A stretch of DNA of 64,000 bases from Larix kaempferi (lineage: Eukaryota > Streptophyta > Pinopsida > Pinales > Pinaceae). A program made the translations under genes and the position numbers. The stretch covers positions 19,105,001 through 19,169,000 of the forward strand of contig BSBM01000123.1 in NCBI GenBank assembly GCA_027924585.1. Direction: 5' to 3'. Within the stretch, counting starts at the first letter, position 1. Every line of letters starts with the position of its first letter. The notes beneath the pieces are model-generated. The model was not told the origin of the DNA, made no database searches, and saw nothing but the letters and a program-made list of their open reading frames with translations. Below are positions 1 through 10,148 of this stretch, piece by piece.

Positions 1-594
1 GGACGGGATAGTTGTCTTTATCTGAAGCTCTGTTTAAATTTCTGAAGTCCACACATAGTCTTATCTCTCCTGACTTCTTTCTTACGGGAACTAAGTTAGC
101 AACCCACTCAGAATGTCGGACCTTAAAGATTATTTTAGCGTCCAGGAGTTTCTTCAATTCCTTTTGAATTAGAGGTTCCAAAGTAGGATGCATCCTTCTT
201 AATTGCTGCTGAAATGGCTTGACACCCGCTTTCATTGGTATAACATGCTGAATAATGCGGACGTCATATGTTTTCAGATCCTCATAGGTCCATGCAAAAA
301 CATCCTTATATTGTCTAAACAGTTTGATGAACCTATCTCTTTCTCCCGGTGAACAACATTTGCCAAGGTTGACAAATTTTGGTTCAGCCTCGGTACCTAA
401 ATTAACTAACTCATGCTGCATTGATGAACTATTAGTTTTGGTATTCGCTGGCCTCTTGAACTTATTTTGAAGATCGAACAGCATTTCGAGTGACCTTACC
501 CCTTTGGAGATGAAATTTCCTTTACTTGCATCCTTCTTTAGCAAATCGGAATCGTGTTCTTCTTCATCTATCACAGCTCCTTGGAAAATGTCTT
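1..594 (-). pseudogene. Ty3/Gypsy reverse transcriptase, N-terminal part
   Basis: Reverse transcriptase would copy element RNA into DNA inside the retrotransposon particle. On the minus strand, in the same frame as the upstream protease and RNase H segments, the translation shows the pre-RT stretch DVFAWTYEDLKTYD, then HSEWVANLVPVRKK and CVDFRNLNRAS, which are the opening blocks of a plant Ty3/Gypsy RT. The catalytic YxDD block would lie beyond position 1. A single TAA at 593-595 separates this part from the RNase H segment; after it the frame stays open to the window edge. The motifs resemble Tat-lineage elements. RT assignment is secure; the lineage is an inference from motif wording. Confidence 0.9.
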
Positions 595-1597
595 AGTTTG
601 TTAGAAAACTGATAATCTGTTCATCATCATCGAAAACCCTGAAGTTTGTGACGTTGTCGGGGACGGAGGGCCTGAATATTAATTCAATTGAGCATTTGTT
701 ATTAGATGGCACCAATCTAGAAGCGGATGTTGCTAACAAACCAGCTGCAGAATTTTGCAATCTAGGAATAGACTTTATATTGAAAGCATCAAAATGCATA
801 ATTAAATCCCATACCTCAGCCTGATAACCCTTCAAATGAGGTGAGAGACAGTGAATGGTGTCTCTTACCTGTCTCACAACTATTTCTGAGTCACCAAAAA
901 CCTTCAGGTATTTAACATTTAAATCGATGGCCTTCTTTAATCCGTGTACCAAAGCTTCATATTCCGCAGTGTTGTTAGTACAGTCAAATTCTAACCTACA
1001 TGACAAAAAATACTTATTTCTTTCCGGATCCATCAGGACACAACCGGCCCCAGATCCTTCCAGAGTTTTAGAACCGTCAAAGTATAATGTCCAAAACAGA
1101 TCTTTTGATTCAGCTAAGTTAGTATCTCTATGGTCTAAGTCAGTGACTAAACTAACTATATTACAGTCAACATCATCAGTCCGAGAAAAATGAAGGAGAT
1201 CGGACTGTTCATCTGATTCGTGGCTGATAGTTTCAGACTGATAATTACCCGGATCAATTTCTAAGAAATAATTCCCCAGAACCGAGGATGAGAAGGTTAC
1301 AGCCTCATTCTTTCCCTCTAGTTGAGTTACATTTTGTTTCATGTGCAGTTCTCTCGGGACTTTGATCTGATTATGTCTATTTTGATAAGGCAACCACAGA
1401 TGAGACCAATCAGTTGCAAAGTAACCATTCAGCTTTGTGGACCAGTCCCTACTTAAGATCAAACCATAGGCCTCAGGAATATCAACTACCATTATGTCAA
1501 TAAACTGATAGACTCTAGAGGCGGCTGATAATCTAATGAGGACATCTTTCATTTCCCCAATAACTTTGACAGCAGTTCTATCTAACTGAATAATTTA
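593..1597 (-). pseudogene. Protease C-terminus plus RNase H domain, upstream of RT
   Basis: Residues 1-60 of the 319-residue open stretch end a retropepsin: GLILSRDW (about residues 30-37) is the usual hydrophobic-G-R closing motif. Residues about 153-275 form an RNase H fold of the archaeal-like type seen in plant retroelements (Pfam RVT_3 group): FDGS with D159, NTAEYEAL with E197, and GDSE with D221. The fourth acidic residue, expected in an N-x-x-A-D-x-L-A block, is G271 in NSAAGLLA. The domain would remove RNA from RNA-DNA hybrids during reverse transcription. It sits between protease and RT, whereas the usual RNase H of Ty3/Gypsy follows RT. In-frame TAA codons at 1595-1597 and 593-595 bound it, so it is not expressible as it stands. 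Confidence 0.88.
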
Positions 1598-2080
1598 GGC
1601 CGGAGATGGAATAGGTTGCCCGTTAATTTTTTTACAAATTGACAGTGGCATGACATTTGAAGATGCTCCAAAATCTACCAGACAATTGTGAACATTATGA
1701 TTGAAAATTTCAAAGGTCAACAGGAATGGCAACGTCTGGGATTTAGATTTCCCGCTGATACTAGCCTCATTAATTTCGGGCTCTTCTTGAGTATCTGTTA
1801 ATGGAGTGCTGGGCTGGGCTTGCAGAGCATGCAACAGCTTATCTCGTTTATGAGGCAAACTGCACATATCAAATATTGATACATTTGCTTTGACTTTCTT
1901 TATATCCTCAATAATGTCATATCCTATATCAGATTCGTTCCCAATTCTGGCAGGATGGTCTGTTTTATTCATTGTGACCTTTGGTTGATGAACTATGGTG
2001 TCAATGTTTGGCTGTTTGGCCGCTGTTTGGTTAGCTTTAGGTTGCGGTGGAATGATTGCTATATGTCTTCTAGGTAGTTA
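1595..2080 (-). pseudogene. Ty3/Gypsy aspartic protease, N-terminal part
   Basis: The protease would cleave the Gag-Pol polyprotein. The stretch contains YDIIEDIKKVKANVS, a block common just before the protease of Tat-like plant elements, then the active-site region NCLVDFGASSNVMPL. The catalytic triad is normally D-S/T-G; here it reads D-F-G, which should impair activity. The frame is shared with the RNase H and RT segments and is interrupted by TAA at 2078-2080 and TAA at 1595-1597. A proline- and acidic-rich linker (2081-2350) precedes it in the same frame. Confidence 0.85.
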
Positions 2081-2350
2081 TTTTGAAACTTTAGGTTTGG
2101 GAGGAGTCGAGTTTGGCACAGGATCCGTAATAGGACCTTTACTGCGAGTATTAATGTTCACAGCAGAGAGAGAGTTTTCTATGGGATCTTCTTCTACTAA
2201 TTTAGTTAAAAGTACCCAATCCCATAGCACCATAGTGGTTTCCGGAGGTGGTTCTTCTAATTCAGGGCTTGATTCCTCTAAAGGATCGTCTTGATCTGGA
2301 ATCTGTGAATCCAGCATTTGGTTCATGACTAAACTCATAGAGTTAACCAT
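2078..2350 (-). pseudogene. Gag-protease linker of the minus-strand Ty3 element
   Basis: This 90-codon stretch is rich in Glu, Pro and Ser (for example ESSPELEEPPPETT) and shares the frame of the protease and RNase H segments. It overlaps the end of the gag frame by about 15 bp in another frame. It has no recognised domain and is probably the disordered connector between nucleocapsid and protease. A TAA at 2078-2080 separates it from the protease. Confidence 0.6.
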
Positions 2351-3714
2351 TGTGGGCAGCTCTTTTCTGAATGCGGTTCTTGATGAAAGGTGCAGAAGTT
2401 TTCCATCCCTATTTCATTGAGGTTTAAAACAGGGGAAGTATTCATGGGTGGATGAGGTTGATCGTTGTCTTCCCTCTTTTTGTAAAATGGCTTGAAGGGT
2501 TTCCTAGATGTACTAATAGCTTTATCTTTCTCGAGATCTACAATTTTATTGGACAACTTCTGCATCATCTTAACTACATTCTCCATGTCTATTGATGACT
2601 CTTCTTTACCTCTGGTGAGCAGCAAGGTTTTTTTACTGACTGCTAGTTTTGTTTCTGCATCTAAGGCATGTTTAGCAATGCTATCCGCTTCTTCTTCCAC
2701 CTTTCTAGCTTCTTCGAAATTCTCTATCAGCGTGGTTTTCTTAGATCTTTTAACGAATATTGCTATGGGTCCTTCAAGAGCTGTTGTATAATATTCAACC
2801 GGAGATTCCCCTGTTGGTTTATTAGCTTCACTGAAACTATTTAAGAGTGTTGTGAACCTTTGGTTGAAGTCTTGAACCTTTTCTTTCTTTTCCATTCTCA
2901 TGGACAATAATTCTTTCATAAGCGTAGCTACAGTTTTTTTGTTTCCATATTTCTTTAAGAAACATTTTTCAAATTCATCCCAGCTTGAGATCGAGCTAGG
3001 TTGTAAGCTAAAAAAACAGGACGATACTTTCGACTCAAATGTGTATGGAAAAAGCCTACAGACTACATCTTCATGTTGCACATTTAAAAGATTCAGAGCT
3101 AAATAAAAACTCTTGAGATGATCTTCGACAGAAATGGCTTTCCCTGGGTCGAATTTAGGCAAGACTTTCTCTGGATTTTTTGGAAGATTGTGGAATGGCC
3201 CAGCTAGATTCAACACTCCCCTTGCTCTCCAAGCAGGTATGGTCATGTCTCTATGTGGAGAATCAGGTGGAGAATTGTATGGTGAATTCACTGAAGTGTT
3301 CTTTGGAGTAATAAGTTCTCCAAGACTTTCTTGATCTGAAATATTTTCTGGGTTTTCAAGATCGACCTTGTTAAGGGGTTCTGCAATTTCTTCCAAGGTT
3401 AAATTCACTAGCTCTTCAAAATTCTACACAAGAATCGAATCACGGGTGTACTGTCATTCTTTTCTAAGAGAACTTTTCCTAGGGAGGAAATTCACTGTGT
3501 TTAAACCACCTAGTTGTCTAACATATGATCGTGTATGTCTCCTTAAATCTTCTATTTCTGCAAAAGGTACAGCATACAATACTTCTTGAGATTCAGAATC
3601 AGAGATGAGGTTTTCTTGGTTTGCTACTTCAAGATTTGGGTTGTCTGAAATTCCTTTTTTAAGCGGGTTTTCAGTTACATTTTTGACAGTGGGAGATTTT
3701 CCTTTATCAGCCAT
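2335..3714 (-). pseudogene. Ty3/Gypsy gag
   Basis: Gag builds the retrotransposon capsid and binds genomic RNA. The frame opens with ATG at 3712-3714, only about 15 bp below the PBS-like site, and carries the retrotransposon gag core WDEFEKCFLKKYGNKK near its middle. It ends in a degenerate zinc knuckle around FCTFHQEPHSEKSCPQW. In-frame TGA (3454-3456) and TAG (3424-3426) interrupt it. A frameshift close to 2340-2350 is needed to pass into the linker and protease frame; whether that shift is decay or an original frameshift site cannot be told here. A long acidic and proline-rich N-terminal region precedes the capsid-like core. Confidence 0.88.
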
Positions 3715-3729
3715 GCACTTTCAGGCCCT

Positions 3730-3742
3730 CCTTCTAGCGCCA
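3730..3742 (-). promoter_or_regulatory. Primer-binding-site-like TGGCGC site
   Basis: On the minus strand the sequence just after the presumed LTR end reads TGGCGCTAGAAGG. Plant Tat/Athila-type elements usually have a TGGCGC-type PBS at this place. It lies between the LTR terminus (3748) and the gag ATG (3714), which is the right order. The tRNA was not identified. Confidence 0.6.
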
Positions 3743-3747
3743 AAAAC

Positions 3748-4649
3748 TGTTAATGCTCTGAAGATCGCAGCATCAAGCAGAAAGGGATTCTCCCAGGTAG
3801 ACTATCCCAATTAGATTGTCCACCGTTTGGTATGGGGAATCCGTCCGGTTAGCGGTTCTAGAAACCGTTGCGTTTGAAGATTTGCTTCAATTACACCGGT
3901 TATGGCTCGATCCACTGTTCTTTTTGATTTTATGGTTTAAAATGATATGCAAATGCCTAAGCTAACTTAATCTAAATGAAGAACTTGAAACAAATCTGTA
4001 TTTAAAACCAAAATAAACCTAAACTGTCCCTGCAATGAGCAAAATTATAAGTATGAGTAATGTGCTAAAAAAAGTGTCTAAAGATCAACAAACAGCCATT
4101 AAATCATAAAGATATATCTACAGCAAGAAGGCAAAAGATATTAGAAGATAGCTTCCAATTCACATATAACGTATTCCATTACTCATGTAGGAGAAAAAAT
4201 CATTTGCACAAGAAATAGTAAAATCATTCAATACAGAGAAATAATTCAAGACAGCAAAGAAAGATCTCACTGTAGAATATGAAAGTCACAAGAATAATCC
4301 AGCATGCATCCAACATCCATTTCCATGCAAAAGACGTCCTCTCCAGGCTCTTATTAGGCAAATTTCATTTTCTTGAAGCAAGTACAAGATGGCTCGTACA
4401 AGTTAAGAAAATTCTTTTCCCTGCAAAAAGTCCTTTACACTATTCCCTAAGCTTCTATTTATATCTTTACAAAATGCCTCTTGGGCTGCCACCTGGCTCT
4501 TTACACATGTCCTCTACAGACTTTTCCTCTTAATAAACAAATCATGGCCCTTTTCTTAAAACAAAAAATTTCTCAAAAAAAAAAAGAAAATGGCAGTTGT
4601 CTAGTGATTCTACGCTTTAAACATAGGGAGACCAAATGCAAAATAGGAA
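3748..4649 (-). repeat. 5' LTR of the minus-strand Ty3 element (outer end tentative)
   Basis: The inner end is read as TGTTAATG on the plus strand (LTR 3' end ...CATTAACA on the minus strand), directly beside the PBS-like site. The outer end near 4649 (TGTTCC on the minus strand) is a guess from TG...CA termini only, because the partner LTR lies outside the window. A minus-strand TATA box supports an LTR promoter. ORFs within it are not coding. Confidence 0.55.
4456..4463 (-). promoter_or_regulatory. LTR TATA box
   Basis: The minus strand reads GATATAAATAGAAGC around this site, a strong plant TATA match inside the presumed LTR and upstream of gag. Transcription would run toward position 1. 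Confidence 0.5.
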
Positions 4650-4671
4650 CAACGCCTTAGGATCAGTGTGT

Positions 4672-7600
4672 TCACCCTTGGGAAGGTGATCCTACTGGGA
4701 GAGAGGTGCTTGGACTCGCTGCCACTACTACTGCTGCTTTCTTTTTCTCCTCTGCTATGTAACTGAACCAGATACCAGTGTCTCTGATAACCACATTTGA
4801 TGGGGAAGAGAGCAAGATCTTCTGAGAAGTCACATGTTTACCAAGTTCTGCTTCAACACCATGAATTTCTGCAACTGCTGCTTGGTGGATTTCTTTAAGC
4901 AAATGACTGTATATTGATGACAGCCCAATATAGTGATGGAAATCATCAGTGGCTAGGACATCAATCTTCTTTACATATTCTATTTGAATGCCTAGCTCTT
5001 CCTTCAAGTCTGATAAACGTTGCTCTTTGCTTGGAAACTCATCGAGGGACTAAGAAAAACTCATCTTGCACTTATCATGTACCTCATGGATCTTTTGATA
5101 CAGGCTATTACTTTTATCCATTGTTCCCTGGATCTTAGCCATTAGCTTAAGGCCACAGTTCCTACAGAATTCCATAAGGGATACATCTTCTTTAAAATCA
5201 TCTACCGACTTGAATGGGAGATGCTTGGAGAAATCAACCTTCCCTTCTCTCCATTCCATCTGGCTCAGGATGTTTGCTTTAACCCGAGTATATTTTCCCT
5301 TAAGCCTATTGGCCTCTGCATTGACTTCTTTTAATCTAACCATCATGGCTTTGAGCCTGCACACTTCCTCAGTAATCAGCTCCTGTGTGGAGTGCATTTG
5401 TCTCAGAATGTCACAGGACAGCTCATGAAAGGGAGACATATCTATTGCTCTGCTTTATGCCTGCTCTAATTGATCAACCATTGCTTGCTTATCTCTTGCA
5501 GATGAGAAATTCTAGCTTCAGAATCATTCTTTTCTGCTTCAGAATCATTCTTTTCTGCTTCTAGAATCATCATCTGGATTGCCAGTTGCTCCTTTTCTTC
5601 TTCTAAATAGCGATACTTATCTGACAATTCCTTGTGATCAATAGCCAGGCGATTATATTTATTCACTACAAGATCCCTGTAAGCCTGCTCATTAGCCATA
5701 GTATGTTGCAACATGCGAGCTCTCCTCTTTGTTGACTCAAATTCTCTAACCATATCGACCACATTGTCCTTTGTTGCTTCTGCTGCTGACACAGCGGCGG
5801 ATGCCATGGCTATGGGAGCCTTATTTGTATTTTGCATCACCGTGGTCTCCCGCCGGGTAACAATATCTTCTTGAAAAAGTCTCTTTATCCTCTCTTCCGA
5901 TTTCAAGACTACCGCATTCCTCTTCTTATTATACACAAATTCATCCCATCGGGACACAGTATGATCTTCTGATGGGGTGTAAGGGACGATTGGGAGGTCT
6001 ATTACATGTACTTATGTCTCTATGGGTGGGGTCTGTACTACTTGAGATGTGTCCGTTTCCACATTTTGGGTGCCAGAGACACCTGCTTGAGATGTGTATG
6101 TTTCCACATTTTGGGTTCCGGGGACACCTGCTTGAGTTGTCTCTGTTTCCACATTTTGGGTGTCGGGGACACCTGCTTGAGATGTGTCTGTTTCCATATC
6201 TTGGATGCCTGAGCCACCTGCCTGGGCATCTTCATTGGTCTTAAGTTCTTCCTCCGCCTTTTGTTCCTCTTCAATTTTATGCCTTCTTTCTTCTTCTTTA
6301 GCTTGCTGCTGATTTTCACTTTCCTCCCTCTGCTCTCGATCTTCTGCTTCCTTCTGCAACCTTGCATCTTCTGCTTATTGTTGCAACCTTGCTTCTTCAG
6401 CTTCTTTCTGCAATATTGCTTCCTCAGCTTCTCTCTGCAATCTTGCTTCCTCTTTCAATCTTTGCTCTTCACGGGATAGGGCCTTAGCTACTTCTCTCTC
6501 TTTCTGCAGACTGGCTTTTCAGGCTGGGGCAGAGCTAGAGCTTGCTCCACTGCCTTGACGACAAATCTGCAACTCAGTCATGTTGCTGATGCCTCTGAAC
6601 ACTTCTTGCTCTGCATCATAGTAATGAGCATATTCAAAATGAGCATAAACTTCCTTGCAATGTTCGGCAACCTTGCTCCGCCTATCATTTCTATGGAAGA
6701 TCATTTCACCGAAGTGGAAAGCTTTCAGCTATTAAACATATTCCTCAGCTGTTGCAACCCCTGAGAATTTGTAGGCTCCTATGCAGAAGGGCAAAGGAGG
6801 GAAAGAAGCCTTATTTTGCTTGTTAAGCACCCCTCCTATTCCATCAAGGAAAATTTGCCTGACTGCTTCCTTAAGGACTACATAATCAGTAGTGTATTTT
6901 GGCAAAATGTATGGTGCTTTGGTACCTCCAAACATCCTGATGTAGGTGCCCTGCTCTGAGAAATAAAAATCGCCATAGTTTTCCAGGACCTCCATGGCAT
7001 TTTATGATAGTCAATTGGGCTCTCCCTTGAACATCTGCTCATATAGAGGCATGATGAACTCTTCGCAGATGAGCTTATAGTTTGCTCTGTAATTTTAAGC
7101 CCACATTATTTTATAAGCAGTGTAGACCGGGGTGTTGGCTTTATCCCATGTGCAACCTAGCCTGGGGAAAGAGAGCTTGGCCAAGATGCAGTCAATGAGA
7201 TAAGAAGACATGTAAAATTCTGACTTTTTTAAGGCCAGACCTTCTCTTGCAGCGGCCACTGTGGATGCCAAGCTGTCCGAAAGGATAGTAGCCCAATCAA
7301 ACACAGTTCCTTTGAATGCTATGAAGTGGATAATGGGGGCCCATTGTATCCTATATACAGTGCCATCGGGCATGCCAAAAATTCTGCATAACATCAGGGC
7401 GATTAACCTAAAAGGAGGTCTTAGGCTCTGAACATCATATTCATCATTATCTCTCTTCCTCAGGTGTTTGCCTGTGACCAATAATTTTTTGGCCATCTCA
7501 GTATTATTCATCTTACCCAACCATTCGTCACTTAGAGCTTGTTGGGGACATGAGAATTTGTAGGCTGCTGCAATATACGCTGGATGGAATGAAGCGAAAG

Positions 7601-7922
7601 GCTCTCCCTTGCTGTCATGCAACACTCTTGTCTCTGGGTTGGCATGTTCCAGTATCCACCGGATCACTTCAGAGCATGGGAACAATTCAGGGCGAGTAGA
7701 ATCCCTAGCTATGCTGGAAGTTCTGATGTTGAGGTAGATTTGTTCTTCTTCCAATAATACATCTGGGATATCCTGGTCCCTGATCATCCGGTAAACATCT
7801 CCCCAACGGACCTCGGGAGGAACGCCGGTGGTACACTTAGTGTCTTGGAAAATAGTTTCAGTCCTTAGTTGCACTGGTTCTGGTTTCGTCACTTTAGTTT
7901 TCTTGCTACCACCTTTTGGCAT
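4672..7922 (-). pseudogene. Long broken reading frame, possible transposon-associated protein
   Basis: A protein of about 1080 codons can be followed from ATG 7922 down to 5466 in one frame, then to 4672 in a second frame, with single stops such as TAA at 7095-7097 and 6732-6734, and further stops near 7010-7020, 6519, 6380, 6012 and 5050. The first 275 residues are a globular helical domain (basic start MPKGGSKKTK, then a Trp- and Phe-rich core). Next come an E/R/Q-rich region (6.25-6.5 kb), a 15-residue tandem repeat, and a long coiled-coil-like tail. The layout recalls the 'putative plant transposon protein' type found beside plant retroelements, but I do not recognise the family securely. 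It is either a separate transposon gene or the extra ORF of a retroelement next to the LTR at 3.75-4.65 kb. Confidence 0.6.
6040..6215 (-). repeat. 45-bp tandem repeat inside the long broken frame
   Basis: Four units with exact 45-bp spacing (shared TTTCC blocks at 6056, 6101, 6146, 6191). On the minus strand each encodes a 15-residue unit such as METDTSQAGVPDTQN. The period is a multiple of three, so the array expanded while the frame was coding. Confidence 0.85.
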
Positions 7923-7934
7923 CGTGGCTTATCC

Positions 7935-8635
7935 CTGCTAGCAACCAAATGTGAATCATTATAAAAATTTACAACATGTTATGAGAGTGTAACATAGAGA
8001 AGGACAATTTTAACATGCTAATGAGAAATATAGACAAAATTATAAAGCTGCATGCTGGGGAAACAAAATAGATCATTTCAGAAAATGAAATATGGTCCTC
8101 GGACTTGATTATTCTAGGGAGACAATGTGTAGTCAGGAACTTTTGGAATGCTTCTGAAAAGGTAAGCATATGACGTGGAAGAAACCTACTTCCTTCCTAG
8201 TCCTTGGAGACAGGATGCCCTTCATCGTAGCACTTCTAATGGTCAGTGGTGGGTTGGCCTGGAGTGGAAAAAATCCTATGAATAAACAATGAAAACAAGG
8301 AACTGCTTTCCACAATCATTAACTGAGCCAAGTAGGTGAGTGATTGAGTATCTCAATCGACCACTACTATCATTAATAATTCTTGCGAAATGGCCTGCAG
8401 CCGGTATGAAGTTTGAATCCGGGTAGGAAAACGATTGGAATGTGGCCAGTAAAAAACTCGGTTGGTCATGGCTACGGCTTTCAATTGGTAGGAATGAGAA
8501 ACCTATGGGGCCATGGCGGCCGAAAAAACAAAAATGACCTATGCTACCAATGTCTATCGACCACGTTATGAAACGGGAAAACCCAAAAAGTAACTCGACA
8601 TGAAGATTAGACAAAGATGACGGTTAAAAGCCTAC
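7935..8635 (-). other. Predicted 5'UTR intron of the long broken frame
   Basis: On the minus strand CTCCAG|GTAGG occurs at 8636/8635 and TTGCTAGCAG|GGAT at 7935/7934, giving a 701-bp intron that ends about 12 bp before the ATG at 7922. The splice sites are good plant matches. No transcript evidence is available, so this is a prediction. Confidence 0.4.
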
Positions 8636-8767
8636 CTGGAGACGAGACGGTGGTGGAGTGAGGTGGACGCGGGCGTGGATGTGCTGAGCTGGAGCGAGCC
8701 GACGCGGTCTTCCCAACGACGTTCTTTGAACAACAAAATAATAATGGGATCAACGAAACCCCACTGC

Positions 8768-8778
8768 CCTTATATAAA
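8768..8778 (-). promoter_or_regulatory. TATA-like promoter upstream of the long broken frame
   Basis: The minus strand reads TTTATATAAGG, followed about 30 bp later by a GC-rich leader (8.64-8.74 kb) and then the predicted 5' splice site. The arrangement looks like a plant core promoter. It could equally be the U3/R part of an LTR. Confidence 0.4.
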
Positions 8779-9209
8779 GTTAGACACGTGCGGCATTTAA
8801 ACGGGTAGGTGGTGTCATTAAAACGGGGTTTTAATGCTCGTACGGTGCGGTCTTTTCAAGCCGACTTGGCATTTAAACGCGACCGTCGGTTGCGGGGTGG
8901 ACTCACAAGTTTCGTCCGCAGTTGCGGTCGGAACTCAGGAGTTCCTCCCGAAAGGATGGAAACTTTATTTCAAAAAAGAGGCAAAAAGCAACACTTCGCA
9001 GTGGCGGAACAAGATGGCGAATCGTTTCGGCGTTTCAGGAGCATTTTGTGAGTTCTTCTGAAATACACTCTCTCGAAAGCTTATCGCGGCTGGCTTTGCC
9101 GAGTCGTCCTGAAGTTTCGGAAAGACTCAGAAAGTCCTTCCGCAATTTACGAAATAACTTTGTTCAAGTTTTTTATCGACGACTTACTATGGCAACATTT
9201 GGCGAAAGC

Positions 9210-9657
9210 TTCCACAATTTCGGGAGAGAATCTCAAGTTCCTCCGCAGTTTCGGGCGAGTTCGTTGAGTTCTTCCGCAGTTTCGAGAGAGAAACTTGAAT
9301 TCCTTCTACAGTTTCGGGAGAGAATTGTAAATTCCTTCCGCAGTTTCGGGAGAGAATTTTAAGTTTATTCCAAAAAAAAAAAAAAAAAAACACGCTAAGT
9401 GTTTTCGTTGTTTCAGTGAGTAACTTTAAGTCTTTCCGCGGTGTTGGGAGAGAATCTTGAGTTCTTCCGCAATTTCAGAAGAGAATTTTAAGTTTCTTCC
9501 GCAGTTTCGAGAGAGTTCGCTAAGTTCTTCCCCAGTTTCGAGAGAGAATTGTGAGGTTTTTTTTTTTTCAATTTCGGGAGAGTTCGCTAGGTTCTTCGCC
9601 AGTTTCGGGAGAGTTCGCTGAGTTCTTCCCCAGTTTCGAGAGAGAATTGTGAATTTT
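9210..9657. repeat. 31-bp minisatellite
   Basis: About 13 imperfect copies of a unit of 30-32 bp built on CTTCCGCAGTTTCGGGAGAG followed by an AATT- or TTCG-containing variable tail. Copies alternate between an AGAATT...AAGTT and an AGTTCGCTGAGTT form, suggesting a higher-order pattern. Two poly-A or poly-T runs (9369 and 9559) interrupt it. The period is not a multiple of three, so the apparent ORFs here are not genes. A looser, similar GC-rich sequence extends left to about 8.8 kb. Confidence 0.85.
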
Positions 9658-10030
9658 GACTTAGAAGAAAAACTTCAATTTTTAAAGTAGATTCCTCAGT
9701 TGAAACAAAAACTAAGTAAAAAGGAGAATTAACTTCTTTAGGCAGTCTTTCTAGTAAAATGCAAAGGAAGGGCCCCTATATGTACAAAATTTGGGGGAGA
9801 TGTTGCTGCAACAACACACTACAAACTCAACACATAAAAATTTAATTGTTATTTAACATGTGGGATAAAAAAAAAATGTGACATACGTACCCTTAGAAGG
9901 TTCAAATGGTCATGTGATTTCAAACTTGACAAATGTTCATCTACAATGAAGCAATGTCCTAGAATAGACCCATATAAGGAAGGCACCGTCACACCCACTA
10001 TAACTTCCTTTTCCAAAGAAAGATCACCTT
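9658..10030. other. Unassigned spacer
   Basis: No gene supported. It holds a purine run followed by TGTTGC at about 9790-9808 that looks like a polypurine tract joined to an LTR start, but no LTR follows that matches elsewhere in the window. Confidence 0.4.
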
Positions 10031-10134
10031 TGTTAGCAATATTGTCCCTAATCATAAAGTCGTAATTACCTTAGACTTATGTCCCATCTTCTCTCTTGGT
10101 CTTTCTAATTTTCTGGTTTCTTTAATGTTTATCA
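10031..10134 (+). repeat. 5' LTR, internally deleted
   Basis: It matches both ends of the 190-bp 3' LTR but lacks about 86 bp from its middle, the part that in the 3' LTR contains TATAAAAG-like sequence. The 5' copy has therefore probably lost its promoter. Confidence 0.85.
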
Positions 10135-10136
10135 TG

Positions 10137-10148
10137 TGGTATCAAAGC
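10137..10148 (+). promoter_or_regulatory. Primer-binding site, initiator-Met tRNA type
   Basis: TGGTATCAAAGC lies 2 bp after the LTR end. The standard plant form is TGGTATCAGAGC, complementary to the 3' end of initiator tRNA-Met. One mismatch. Confidence 0.85.

Noticed and set aside
855-1193. Plus-strand open stretch across the RNase H segment
   Set aside because: Antisense shadow of the minus-strand RNase H domain; no motif of its own.
1995-3334. Several plus-strand open stretches at 1995-2294, 2492-2791, 2900-3106 and 3134-3334
   Set aside because: They mirror the minus-strand gag/protease frame and have no recognisable domains.
8809-9393. Overlapping open stretches in the GC-rich minisatellite area
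   Set aside because: Open in three or more frames because of a 31-bp repeat whose period is not a multiple of three; not coding.
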